64,000 nucleotides of DNA. It comes from JAHEEL01 sp963700375 (GTDB taxonomy: Bacteria; Actinomycetota; Acidimicrobiia; Spongiisociales; UBA5794). Position numbers and translations under genes: made by a program. The stretch covers positions 1-64,000 of the forward strand of contig CAVOXF010000005.1 in assembly GCA_963700375.1 (NCBI GenBank), written 5' to 3'. The stretch's first letter is position 1. The number at the start of each line of letters is the position of its first letter. This document shows, piece after piece, positions 24,213 through 34,121 of this stretch. A model generated the notes under the pieces. That model did not search any database and was not told the DNA's origin. It saw nothing but the letters and a program-made list of their open reading frames with translations.

Positions 24213-26753
24213 CAGTCGGCCGCCTCTCCGGGTTCGAGCGGCGTCACCATGGTCTCGCCGTTCACGAGGTACTGCAGGACTTGACGTGCAACCGGTGCCG
24301 CGACCCCTCCTCCGGAGCCGCCACGCTCGACAACGACGGTGACTACGTACTCGGGTGACGATATGGGCGTGACACCCACGAACCACGCCGTATCGACCTC
24401 CTGCACGTCCTCATCGGCCTTGATGATCTCGGCGGTTCCCGTCTTTCCACCCACACTCAGAATGTTGGGACCGAACGACGTGAACGCACTGCGTGCGGTG
24501 CCGATCGGACCGTTGACGACCTGCTGGAGGTCCGCCCGAAGCGCACGAGATGTCTCGAGATCCATGTCAATGGTGCCGAGGGTGGCCTTCTCGTTCTCGT
24601 CGGTCACCTCTCCGTCCTGGTTGACCAACTCGGAGACCACTCGGGGCTTCCAGAGCGTGCCACCGTTGACCATCGCCGAGAATCCGTTGGAGAGCTGCAA
24701 CGGTGTGACGAGGACCGTTCCCTGACCGACAACGGCGTTCATGAGGTCGCCACCGACCCACGGGCCGGTGGCGCGAACGCGACCGGTTCCCTTGCGCTGC
24801 TCATCGCGGAACCACTGGCGATCGGGAATCAAGCCCGGCTTCTCGAACGGAAGATCGATCCCGGTCTCGGTTCCGAACCCGAACTCCCTGGCCCATTCCT
24901 GCCAGAGATCCTCGTTGTTGATGCCGGTCTCGTCCGAGCGTTCGTTCCAGACCCGCAGTGCGATCTCCCAGAAGTAGAGGTCGCACGACGCCTGCAGGGC
25001 CCCATGGAGGCTGAGCGGCCCATGGCCGTTGCGCTTCCAGTCCCGATACACCTGCGAAGACCCGTCGTTGAAGCGGAACCGGAGGCTACCGGTGCAGTTG
25101 TAGAGCTCCGTATCGGATGTCAATGGCTGAAGCGCTTCGTCGGATGGCGCCGCGGTCGTCGTCGTGGCTTCTTCGCCTTCCGGGACATCTTCACCGGTTG
25201 CGGCGGGGTCCTCCGGCTGCTCGGTCCCGGTGTTCTCGTCGCCCACCAATCGATTGTCGACCGGACGGTTGAGCGGGTAGATCCCCTCCTCGAGTGCGAG
25301 CACGTAGGCCACGACCTTGAACGTCGAAGCCGGTGCGTACTGGCCCTGAATCGCGAAGTTCGTGAAGGCGTTGATGGTTCCGAGGCTCTCCCACTGCTCT
25401 TGCGTGAGTCCGTCGACGAATGCTCCCGGGTCGAACGACGGGTACGACGCCATCGCGATGATCGATCCGTCGTTCGGATCCTGCACGACACCGACCGCCC
25501 GCACCGGGCACCACTTGTCCGAGTGGGAAACGATCAGCGCATCCTGCTCGACGGCGATCACCCGCAGGGTCGTCGCGAATGACGTCCCTTCTTCGACCTC
25601 GTACTGTTCTCCATCGACGTCCACGATGGCAACACGTTGCGAGCGATTCTCGAGAACGGCGTCGAGGCGCATTGTCCGTTCGACCTTCCCCGACAGCAAC
25701 GTTCGCGAACCGACACCGACTTCGACGCGCTGGACCGGAACGCACACGCCGGTTGCGTCGATCGGCAGACCGGGGTACAGCGACCCCAGCACGATGCCCT
25801 CATCGATCTCACCGGTGCCCTCGACGGCGCAGGCTGTCTTCGTCGGCGACGGCGCCCTCTTCCGCGGCTCCCCCTTCCGCTGCCCGTGCGATGGCGGCAC
25901 GCTCCGCCTCGAGTTGGAGCTCCTCGCGGGCACGGAACAAGCGCAGCGGGATGTCCTCGTCGAGGAGGGCCTTCTCACGTTCGGCCATCTCGAGGTTGCG
26001 CGACAGTTCGAGGCCATCCTTGAGCGACGCCTGGAGTTGCGCCTGGACGCCGCTGTCAATGGTGAGTATCAAGTTGTCGCCCGGAGCGGACTCCTGCTCG
26101 CCAAGGCGCCGGAGCACCGAGCGACCGGCATCGACCTGGTACTTGATTGCACCCTCGGTGCCACGAAGCTGGTCGTCGTAGTAGCGCTCAACGCCTGCCT
26201 TGCCGACGACATCGGTGCCCTTCACACCGGGTCGTTCCAGATCGGCTTCCGAGGGCTTGCCGATGTATCCAAGCACCTGCGCTGCGAGTTCAGCGTTGGG
26301 GTACGAGCGAACGGGTTGCGGGATCACGGCCACACCGGGGAAGTCCTCACGGTGTTCGACGAGCGTGAGCGCCTGCTGCTCGGTGAGGTCCTTGGCAAGG
26401 ATGAGTTGCGCCCCGGAACTGGCGTTCTCGAAACGCTCGAGGATCTCGCTGGCGGGCTCGTCGAGGAATGCGGCGAGGCGTTGGGCGAGCGCCTCTGCCA
26501 AATCGTCTTCGACGAGGGCCATGTCGACAACCACTGCCAACGAGGCCTTCGTCCCGGCGAGCAGTTCCCCGTTTCGATCGTAGATATCGCCGCGCGGAGC
26601 CGGCGTCGGAACGACGCGAACCAGATTGCGCTCGGCTTCTGCGTTGTACCGGTCGGTCTCGGTGACCTGGATCGACCAGAGGCGCAGACCCAGTCCGGCC
26701 ATCATGACGGCGAGGACCAGGCCCACGCCGGCGAGCCTCCATGTGCCGTTCAT
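24212..26753 (-). CDS. mrdA: Penicillin-binding protein 2, reading frame interrupted near 25,835
   Basis: The elongasome transpeptidase. The N-terminal half (26753 to about 25835) has a TM anchor, PAPRGDIYDRNG and the PBP dimerisation domain with GKAGVERYYDDQLRG. The C-terminal half is in another frame and carries IIAMASYPSFDPGAF, SxxK motif PASTFKVV, SCD at the SxN position and KTG motif GGKTGTAE. Joining them needs one indel close to 25,835, where the first frame ends (stop at 25809). Between LTIDSGVQAQL and the SYPSFDP block there are about 180 extra residues not found in ordinary PBP2. The gene is essential in rods, so I suspect a sequence error. Start ATG 26753 overlaps the mreD stop. 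Confidence 0.9.
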
Positions 26754-27253
26754 GCCACCCACGTCCGTTCTTGGGGCCGGATCGCAGCCTTGGCGATCCA
26801 GAACGCCGGGTACGCCAGGATGACGTTGTACAGCGCTGGAACGATGAGATCCCAGATGACGCCGGGGCGGCTGATGATGCCCTGGCCGAACAGGGTCCCG
26901 AGGACGGCGTAGGTGAACTGTCCGATGAACGTCAACCCGAAGACACCCGCGAGCACCACGAGCGGTCCCCCGACCTCACGATCCCGGATCTTGAGGGTGA
27001 TGAACACGACCACGGTGAACGTGCTGGCCCAGAGGCCAAGCGGCAACGCCCCGAGGAGGTCCTGGAGAAAACCGCCGCTGAATCCGACGAAGAGCGCAGC
27101 TTCGGCCTCGAGATACCGGGCCGTTGCGATGGCCATGAGCAATCCGAGCGCCGGCGCGTACCCGAACGGCTCGAAGTACTGGAAGACCGTGGTCTGGATG
27201 AGCACCGCAGCGAGCACGAGGCCCAGAGCGATGATGATCTTGCCGGCGGTCAT
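26750..27253 (-). CDS. mreD: Rod-shape determining protein MreD
   Basis: 167 residues, five to six TM helices (about 5-25, 35-50, 55-80, 95-120, 130-155). LGLVLAAVLIQTTVFQYFEPFGYAPALGLL is split by a helix break in the MreD manner, and FSGGFLQDLLG is the conserved mid motif. It links MreC and the cell-wall machinery. ATGA overlaps occur with both mreC and mrdA, giving one operon. Confidence 0.93.
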   Translation of the reverse strand: MTAGKIIIALGLVLAAVLIQTTVFQYFEPFGYAPALGLLMAIATARYLEAEAALFVGFSGGFLQDLLGALPLGLWASTFTVVVFITLKIRDREVGGPLVVLAGVFGLTFIGQFTYAVLGTLFGQGIISRPGVIWDLIVPALYNVILAYPAFWIAKAAIRPQERTWVA

Positions 27254-28149
27254 TGTCGTTCCACCCCCGGATCGGTGAACGACGGTGCGTCGACCAGCGG
27301 ATCTCCGGTTCCGGGGTCAGCGTCGAGCGGCGACCAACCGACCACGACCTTCACAAAGTCGAGTTCGGAGAACGCCGCTGCAGGATCGACGGTCGTTCGC
27401 AATGCAAACCCAACCTCCGCCTCCTTCGTCTCGCGCACAAACCCCACGACGACGCCGGGAGGGAACCGGCTCCCGTCGGTGACCAGGACGGCGCCCTCGA
27501 CCGCAGGCTCGGTCGCATCGAAGACGTCGAGTTGGAGCACGTCATCGCCGCGTCCGGTCACGGCACCCGTCTGGTTCGTGTCCTGAACGCGCACGCCCAC
27601 GGAGACGAGCGGATCGGTGATCAGCCGGACGCGGGCAGAGGACCCGGTCACGAGGTCGACGCGGCCGACGAGACCGCTCTCGTCGATGACCGCCTGGCCG
27701 GCGATGATCCCGTCGGACGATCCCTTGTTGATGAAGCGGACCTGATCGAACGGCGACGCGCCGGACGAGTAGATCCGGGCTGTGACCGCGGCGAGACCCT
27801 CCGGCGGTGCGAGATCGTTGATCGCTTCGAGTTCGGCAACTCGCCGTTCGAGCGCCGCCGTCTCCCTGAGGGCCTGTTCAAGGCGTTGAACTTCTGCTTC
27901 GAGGCGGTCGTTCTGGTCACGGAGGCCCGCAACGTTCGAGATGCCGTCGACGAAGCCGACCACGGGGCGAACGAGGAAGTCGACGCCGCTCTGCACCGGT
28001 TCGGCGAGCGTCTGGGCCCCGCCCCGAAGAACGGCGGTTGCGCTCTGTCCGTCGGCCCGGAGGTCGAACGTCGCGAGAAGGAAGCCAACCGCCAACAGAG
28101 AGATGAACAGGGCCGTTGCGCGATCGAGGCGTCTACCGGAGGGAAACAT
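27250..28149 (-). CDS. mreC: Rod-shape determining protein MreC
   Basis: 299 residues. One N-terminal TM helix (about 12-30), a coiled coil (about 65-100, RDQNDRLEAEVQRLEQALRE) and a double beta-barrel domain with VIDESGLVGRVDLV and VLVTDGSRFPPGVVVGFV. It organises PBP2 and RodA outside the membrane. It overlaps mreD by 4 bases. Confidence 0.95.
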   Translation of the reverse strand: MFPSGRRLDRATALFISLLAVGFLLATFDLRADGQSATAVLRGGAQTLAEPVQSGVDFLVRPVVGFVDGISNVAGLRDQNDRLEAEVQRLEQALRETAALERRVAELEAINDLAPPEGLAAVTARIYSSGASPFDQVRFINKGSSDGIIAGQAVIDESGLVGRVDLVTGSSARVRLITDPLVSVGVRVQDTNQTGAVTGRGDDVLQLDVFDATEPAVEGAVLVTDGSRFPPGVVVGFVRETKEAEVGFALRTTVDPAAAFSELDFVKVVVGWSPLDADPGTGDPLVDAPSFTDPGVERQ

Positions 28150-28170
28150 CAGTTCCGGCCGGGGGCCACG

Positions 28171-29202
28171 TCACACTCGGCCGCTGGATTGCAGGACGAC
28201 GTGGAGGACGTCGAACTCTTCCAGGACCGCCCCCGAACCGAGCACAACACTCTGCAGCGGACGTTCGGCCGTCACGATCGGCATCCCCGTTTCATGAACG
28301 AGACGCTGGTCGAGGCCCCGAAGCAGCGCTCCGCCGCCCGCGAGCACGATGCCGCGTTCCATGACGTCGGCAGCGAGTTCAGGTGGTGTCTTGTCGAGGG
28401 TGTACTTGACGGCGTCGATGAACGCTTCGACCGGCTCTTCGATCGCCTCGCGGATCTCCGCGCTCGAGAGGACGATGGTCTTCGGCAGTCCGGTGATGAG
28501 ATCTCGACCCCGAACTTCGGCGGCCGGTTCATTGGCATACGGCCACGCCGACCCGATCGCCATCTTCACCTGTTCGGCGGTGCGTTCGCCGAGCATCAAG
28601 CTGTATTCCTTCTTGACCCACTGGATGATCGAATCGTCGAGTTCGTCTCCGCCGATACGGATACTCTTTGAGACAACGATGCCACCCAACGAGATGACGG
28701 CAACCTCGGTGGTACCCCCGCCGATGTCGACAATCATCGAGCCGGTCGGCTCGTGGACCGGCAGGCCAACCCCGATCGCAGCGGCCATGGGCTCCTCGAT
28801 CGTATAGGCACGCCTGGCGCCCGCGTGGTAGGCCGCTTCTTCAACCGCTCGGCGCTCGACCGCCGTGATCCCCGACGGGACGCAGATGACGATCCGGGGA
28901 CGGGCAGCGAAACGGCCCGTGTGAACCTTGTCGATGAAGTACCGGAGCATCTTCTCGGTCACGTCGAAGTCGGCGATGACACCGTCGCGCAGCGGGCGGA
29001 TGGCCTGGATGTACGACGGGGTGCGGCCGATCATCCGCTTCGCGGCCATCCCGACCTCGAGCGGCCGGTTGTCGCGGGTGTTGATCGCAACGACCGATGG
29101 TTCGTTGAGGACGATGCCCTGGCCGCGCACGAACACGAGCGTGTTGGCCGTGCCGAGGTCAATCGCCATGTCTCGGCCTGCGAAGGAGAGAAGACTGTTC
29201 AT
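28171..29202 (-). CDS. mreB: Rod-shape actin homologue MreB
   Basis: 343 residues. Actin-fold motifs: DLGTANTLVFVRGQG (phosphate 1), VDIGGGTTEVAVISLGG (phosphate 2) and GIVLAGGGALLRGLD (adenosine). RPRIVICVPSGITAVERRA is the MreB-specific block. It polymerises under the membrane and guides the RodA-PBP2 synthase encoded downstream. The short spacing (21 bp) to mreC suggests one transcript. Confidence 0.98.
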   Translation of the reverse strand: MNSLLSFAGRDMAIDLGTANTLVFVRGQGIVLNEPSVVAINTRDNRPLEVGMAAKRMIGRTPSYIQAIRPLRDGVIADFDVTEKMLRYFIDKVHTGRFAARPRIVICVPSGITAVERRAVEEAAYHAGARRAYTIEEPMAAAIGVGLPVHEPTGSMIVDIGGGTTEVAVISLGGIVVSKSIRIGGDELDDSIIQWVKKEYSLMLGERTAEQVKMAIGSAWPYANEPAAEVRGRDLITGLPKTIVLSSAEIREAIEEPVEAFIDAVKYTLDKTPPELAADVMERGIVLAGGGALLRGLDQRLVHETGMPIVTAERPLQSVVLGSGAVLEEFDVLHVVLQSSGRV

Positions 29203-29262
29203 GGGAGCATTCCCTGGGAGTGTGCGGTCAGTGTAACGGCGAGAACGGCTAGCTGCCCCGGA

Positions 29263-29667
29263 TCATCCGAAGAAGATGCCGAGTTCCCGTTCGGCGCTTG
29301 CCGGCGAATCCGATCCATGCACGGCGTTCTCCGTGATGATCAGACCGAAATCGCCGCGGATCGTTCCGGGAGGAGCCTCGGCCGGGTTCGTCGGCCCCAT
29401 GAGGGTGCGAGCGACGGAGACGGCAGATTCGCCGGTCCACTGCATCGCGACGACGGGCCCGCTGGTGATGAATGCGACGAGTTCGCCGAAGAACGGCTTC
29501 TCGACATGCTCGGCGTAGTGGCGGCCCGCCAGTTCGTCGTCAATCGTGAGCATGCGCATCCGGTCGAGTTGCAGGCCCTTCCGTTCAAAGCGCGAGACGA
29601 TTTCGCCGACCAGACCGCGTCGGACGCCGTCCGGCTTGACCATCACGAAGGTTGATTCAGATGCCAT
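29263..29667 (-). CDS. ndk: Nucleoside diphosphate kinase
   Basis: 134 residues from ATG 29667. TFVMVKPDGVRRGLVGEI opens the protein and the active-site His is in ENAVHGSDSPASAERELG. It balances NTP pools. It lies between mreB and folC, an actinobacterial neighbourhood. Confidence 0.98.
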   Translation of the reverse strand: MASESTFVMVKPDGVRRGLVGEIVSRFERKGLQLDRMRMLTIDDELAGRHYAEHVEKPFFGELVAFITSGPVVAMQWTGESAVSVARTLMGPTNPAEAPPGTIRGDFGLIITENAVHGSDSPASAERELGIFFG

Positions 29668-29678
29668 GGGCCGGAAGG

Positions 29679-31112
29679 CTACCCGTCGTCGCCGTCTTCC
29701 GCCCAGGCGTCCCCCGTCTCGATCCACGGTTCCTCTTCGGAATCCTCATCGTCATCGATCTCCGCTTCGAACCGAACGTGCACGCCGGACGGATGGAACT
29801 CGGTACCGACGAGCGCCGCACGGGCCTCACCGACGACGTAGAGCGAACCCGCGACGACGACCGAACCGCTCTCCCCGGCGGTCGCCATCGCCGCCGCTAG
29901 CGCCTCTGGGACACCGCTGACGACGGTGGACTCGCACCCGAGTACCGCGGCCCCGGCCGATGCAATGTCTTCAGGGTCAATCGCCTTCGGATCGTCGGCA
30001 GCCGTCGCCCAAAGGTGATCGACGAGACCATTGAGCGGCTCAAGGATCTCCCCGGGAGATCGCTTCCCACGCATACCCGCGACGAGCTGCCACGGCCCAT
30101 CCGGGAACTCTTCGTCAAGCGTGGCAGCAAGACCTTCGACGCCTTGCACGTTGTGGGCTCCATCGACGAGGACCAGCGGCCGGTGGTGGACCACTTCAAG
30201 TCGTCCGGGCTGCGTGGTCGCTCCGAGCGCCGTTCTGAGTGCGTCCGGGTCGAGTGCACGTCCGAGGAAGACCTCGGACGCTGCGATGGCCGTGGCCAGG
30301 TTGTCAACCTGATGACGTCCGTGGATCGGCAAGTAGAGATCCGTGTAGCTTGCGTAGATTCCGTCGAAGTGGACGACCCACCCGCCGACCGCCGGAATTG
30401 CGTCTGCGACCGCGAACCCGTCATTGCTTCGGTACCACCGGGCATTGACTCCCTCGACACGCGCCGTGATGGGCCCTTCCGCAGCCGGCGGAAGCGGGCC
30501 GGTAACGACCGTTGCCCCATCGCCGATGATCGCGGCCTTCTCCCCCGCGATCTCGCCGACCGTCTCGCCGAGGAACTCCACATGGTCGAGGGAGATCCCG
30601 GTGATCACCGCGACATCGGCATCGACCACGCTCGTGGCGTCCCATCGGCCGCCCAGGCCGACCTCTACAACCGCGACGTCGAGCGCCACGCCGGCAAACA
30701 CTGAGAATGCGAGCGCTGCCGTGACCTCGAAGTAGGTCACTCCGCTCCCGGATTGGCGTTCGTACTCCTCGACAAACCACGCGATGTCGGCAACCGCCCT
30801 CGTGAACTCGTCGGCGGTGATCGGCGTCCCGTCGACCGAGAATCGTTCCTCGATCACATGGAGGTGAGGCGACGTGAACGTTCCGGTCCGTAGTCCGTGA
30901 GCGCCGAGGATGTCGGCGATGAGCCGGGTCACGGTTGTCTTGCCGTTCGTCCCGGCGACCTGGATCACGGGATAGCCGCGCTGAGGCTCACCCATCAGAT
31001 CGAGGAGGCCCGAGATCCGTTCGAGGCCCGGCTTGACCCCTTGCCCGATCCGATCATCGAGGAACGCCTCGGCGTCGGCCCGGCTCTCGATCGTGGGATG
31101 TGCCGACACCAC
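29679..31112 (-). CDS. folC: Folylpolyglutamate / dihydrofolate synthase
   Basis: 477 residues from GTG 31112 (GTG 31109 equally good), directly after the valS stop. Mur-ligase-like ATPase: AGTNGKTTVTRLIADIL P-loop, TSPHLHVIEERF, GLGGRWDATSVVD, ISLDHVEFLG and VLVDGAHNVQG, all FolC signatures. The tail (about 25 residues) is strongly acidic (DDDEDSEEE), an unusual extension. It adds glutamates to folates, and possibly forms dihydrofolate. Confidence 0.95.
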   Translation of the reverse strand: MVSAHPTIESRADAEAFLDDRIGQGVKPGLERISGLLDLMGEPQRGYPVIQVAGTNGKTTVTRLIADILGAHGLRTGTFTSPHLHVIEERFSVDGTPITADEFTRAVADIAWFVEEYERQSGSGVTYFEVTAALAFSVFAGVALDVAVVEVGLGGRWDATSVVDADVAVITGISLDHVEFLGETVGEIAGEKAAIIGDGATVVTGPLPPAAEGPITARVEGVNARWYRSNDGFAVADAIPAVGGWVVHFDGIYASYTDLYLPIHGRHQVDNLATAIAASEVFLGRALDPDALRTALGATTQPGRLEVVHHRPLVLVDGAHNVQGVEGLAATLDEEFPDGPWQLVAGMRGKRSPGEILEPLNGLVDHLWATAADDPKAIDPEDIASAGAAVLGCESTVVSGVPEALAAAMATAGESGSVVVAGSLYVVGEARAALVGTEFHPSGVHVRFEAEIDDDEDSEEEPWIETGDAWAEDGDDG

Positions 31113-31113
31113 G

Positions 31114-33711
31114 TCAGCCCAACTCGGCGAGTTGCGCGAGGAGCTTCGCGGACCGCTCTTCGGCTGCGGCCACCTTTGCCTCTTCGGCAGCGACGACCTC
31201 GACCGGTGCCCGGTTTCTGAAGCTGGGATTCGCGAGCTTGCCTCGCGATCGCTCGATCTCCGTCTCACCGTCGGCGAGCGACTTCTTGAGCCGCTCGCGC
31301 TCGGCGTCCACGTCGACGAGGCCTTCGAGCGGGATGAACGCCTGGACCGGACCGGCGATGACCCGGCTCACAGCGCCGCCTTCCGGCGGATCGCCGTAGA
31401 CGATCGAGCACCCGGTCAGGGCGGCAACGTGCTCCGACCACCAGGCTTCTGCCGCGCCGTCCGGATCGTGAACGGTAATCTCGATCGGGGTCTTGGGGCT
31501 GATCTGATGCTCAGATCTGAAGCGGCGGAGGCGGACGACCAAGTCCTGCAACGTTGCCATGCTCTCAGGCCCCGCGACGGCCGGCGGTTCGGGCCACGAC
31601 GCCGTGATCACCAGGCTGCCGTCACCGAGTTCGCTCCACAGTTCCTCGGTGAGGAACGGAATTGCCGGGTGGAACAGCTTCAGGAGATCGCGCAGTACCA
31701 CCCCGAGCGTGGCTCGGGCGACCGGAGCGCGGGCCTCATCGCGCATGGCGGTCTTCGCCATCTCGAGATACCAGTCGAACACCTCAGCCCATGCAAAGTT
31801 GTAGAGCAGGCCGTAGGCATCCGAGAACCGGTACTCGTCGAACAGTCGGTCGAACTCGGTGGTGACTTCGGCGAGACGCTGCAGGATCCAGGCATCTTCC
31901 GGTCCGGGATCAACGGGATACCCGCCATCAACCGGCACGCCGCTGATCTCCATGTGCTCGACGGCAAACCGAAGAGCGTTCCACAGCTTGTTGCCAAAAC
32001 GCCGCGTAGCGTCCACCCAGGCTTCGTCGAATGGGACGTCGTGTCCCGGTGCGGCGGCCTGAACGAGCGCGAGACGGAGCGGATCGGCCCCGTAGCGCTC
32101 GACGAGTTCGAGCGGATCGAGCGCGTTGCCGGACGACTTCGACATCTTTCGACCGTCTGCCGTCCGGATCAACCCGTGGATCGAGATGTCCGTGAATGGC
32201 TCCGTGCCGGTCACATACAGTCCCATCATCATCATGCGGGCAACCCAGAAGTAGATGATGTCGTACGCCGTGACCAGCACATCCGTCGGGTAGTACGTCG
32301 CGAGGTCGTCGGTCTCCTCCGGCCAGCCCATCGTCGAGAACGGCCACAGCTGGGAAGAGAACCACGTGTCGAGCACGTCCGGGTCCCGGGTCAGGGAACC
32401 TCCGCCGCACGACGAGCAGACCGTCGGATCGTCCTCGGTGACGATGACGGCATCACAGTCGTCGCAGTACCAGGCGGGGATCGGGTGGCCCCACCAGAGC
32501 TGGCGGCTGATGCACCAGTCGCGCAGATTCTCCATCCAGTGGAAGTAGTTGTTCTCCCACCGCTTCGGAATGAACCGGGTTCGGCCCTCCTTCACCGACG
32601 CGATGGCCGGGACGGTGAGCGGCTGAACCTTGACGAACCACTGAAGCGAGAGCATCGGCTCCACGACGGTTCCGCACCGAGAGCAGTGCCCGACCGAGTG
32701 GTGGTGGTCGTCGATTCGTTCGAGGAATCCGCGCTTCTTCAGTTCATGACGGATCGCTTCTCGGGCCTCGAATCGGTCCTGGCCGCGGAAAGGCCCTCCG
32801 AACTCGGTGATGCGAGCCTCGGTGTCGATCACCTGGATCTCGTCGAGGCCGTGGCGGCGGCCGATCTCGAAGTCGAGCGGGTCGTGCGCCGGGGTGACTT
32901 TGACGGCTCCGGTCCCGAAGTCGAGTTCGACGCCCTCGTCGGCGACCACCGGGATCTCTCGGTCGAGGAGCGGCAGGCGGATCATCCGGCCCACGGCATC
33001 CCGGTAGCGTTCGTCGTCCGGGTGCACGGCGACCGCTGTGTCGCCGAGCATCGTCTCCGGGCGCGTCGTTGCCACGGTGATGTGTCCATCGCCGTCGGCG
33101 AAGGGGTATCTGATGTGCGTGAGTTCGCCGACCTCGTCCTCGTGCTCGACCTCGATCTCTGAGATCGCGGTGTGGCAGCGGGGGCACCAGTTGATGATGC
33201 GGTTGTCTCGGTAGATCAGACCCTCGTTGTAGAGCGAGACGAAGACCTTGCGAACGGCGTGCGACAGGCCCTCGTCGAGGGTGAAGCGCTCGCGGCTCCA
33301 GTCGGTTGAGAAGCCCATCGTGCGCATCTGCTCGGTGATGCGATTTCCCGACTTCGCCTTCCATACCCACACCTGCTCGATGAACCCTTCCCGGCCGAGG
33401 TCGTGGCGACTCATGCCCTCATTGCCGAGTTCGCGCTCGACGACGTTCTGGGTGGCAATGCCAGCGTGGTCGGTGCCCGGCAGCCAGAGGGCGGCATAGC
33501 CTTGCATCCTCTTGCGGCGAACCAGCACGTCCTGGATCGATAGGTCCAGGGCATGGCCCATGTGGAGCACACCGGTGACATTCGGTGGCGGGATGACGAT
33601 CGAGTAGGGCTTCCCGTTGGGGTTGATTTCAGGCTGGAATGCGCCGGCGTCCTCCCAGGTGGAGTACCAGCGCGACTCGACGGCGCTCGGGTCGTACGTT
33701 GGCTTCATCAT
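31114..33711 (-). CDS. valS: Valyl-tRNA synthetase
   Basis: 865 residues. Class I synthetase: HIGH-type site PPPNVTGVLHMGHAL, KMSKS site in DGRKMSKSSGNALDP, WGHPIPAWYC zinc and core region, editing domain in the middle, and a C-terminal coiled coil (DAERERLKKSLADGETEIER). It charges tRNA-Val. It starts at ATG 33711 (a second Met follows). The 5' leader contains a strong hairpin (33779-33808). Confidence 0.98.
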   Translation of the reverse strand: MMKPTYDPSAVESRWYSTWEDAGAFQPEINPNGKPYSIVIPPPNVTGVLHMGHALDLSIQDVLVRRKRMQGYAALWLPGTDHAGIATQNVVERELGNEGMSRHDLGREGFIEQVWVWKAKSGNRITEQMRTMGFSTDWSRERFTLDEGLSHAVRKVFVSLYNEGLIYRDNRIINWCPRCHTAISEIEVEHEDEVGELTHIRYPFADGDGHITVATTRPETMLGDTAVAVHPDDERYRDAVGRMIRLPLLDREIPVVADEGVELDFGTGAVKVTPAHDPLDFEIGRRHGLDEIQVIDTEARITEFGGPFRGQDRFEAREAIRHELKKRGFLERIDDHHHSVGHCSRCGTVVEPMLSLQWFVKVQPLTVPAIASVKEGRTRFIPKRWENNYFHWMENLRDWCISRQLWWGHPIPAWYCDDCDAVIVTEDDPTVCSSCGGGSLTRDPDVLDTWFSSQLWPFSTMGWPEETDDLATYYPTDVLVTAYDIIYFWVARMMMMGLYVTGTEPFTDISIHGLIRTADGRKMSKSSGNALDPLELVERYGADPLRLALVQAAAPGHDVPFDEAWVDATRRFGNKLWNALRFAVEHMEISGVPVDGGYPVDPGPEDAWILQRLAEVTTEFDRLFDEYRFSDAYGLLYNFAWAEVFDWYLEMAKTAMRDEARAPVARATLGVVLRDLLKLFHPAIPFLTEELWSELGDGSLVITASWPEPPAVAGPESMATLQDLVVRLRRFRSEHQISPKTPIEITVHDPDGAAEAWWSEHVAALTGCSIVYGDPPEGGAVSRVIAGPVQAFIPLEGLVDVDAERERLKKSLADGETEIERSRGKLANPSFRNRAPVEVVAAEEAKVAAAEERSAKLLAQLAELG

Positions 33712-34121
33712 GCCCCTCGGTCATCGATTCCTCCGGTGAAGGGTCCATGATAGAGGGCTGCGTGTCCCATGAACGGCTGAGGCCGGGGACCTCGCGGTCC
33801 CCGGCCTCTCCACCATTCCCCCTGCCCAAGCCCGAACCGAGGCCGGGGTCTGATCCCTCGGCCGACGATCTGCGCTCACCCTACGACCACACTGAGTAGT
33901 CGTCGAGACACAAGATCCTGCGTTCAGATGGACTAGTCATGCACCCCCGATCGAGCTCCAGGCGCGACGTGGAGACGCGCCAATCACTCGGGAGGAGGGA
34001 TGCAGCTCAGGAGCTGAGCAGCCAGATTCCCTCGGCCACAGACGCAGGACGGGGGACGCTGAGGAGCGGCGGCGACGCAGGGGGTCGCCGGGAGCATGCG
34101 GTTGGAGGTGAGGTCAGTCGA
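33712..34121. other. Intergenic region upstream of valS, no gene seen
   Basis: 410 bp. The valS-proximal part contains the hairpin at 33779-33808 and a second GGCCGGGG segment around 33841. The rest holds no open frame with coding character. A promoter for valS-folC-ndk is expected here. Confidence 0.6.
33779..33808 (-). promoter_or_regulatory. Strong hairpin in the valS leader
   Basis: 13-bp perfect stem (GAGGCCGGGGACC and its complement) with a 4-base loop, 68 bp upstream of valS. On the minus strand GGGGACCGCG resembles the ACCGCG core of T-box antiterminators, but the full T-box consensus is not met. It could be a terminator/attenuator controlling valS. Confidence 0.45.

Noticed and set aside
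31033..33162. Long 709-codon plus-strand frame opposite valS
   Set aside because: Antisense shadow of a highly conserved synthetase gene in high-GC DNA.
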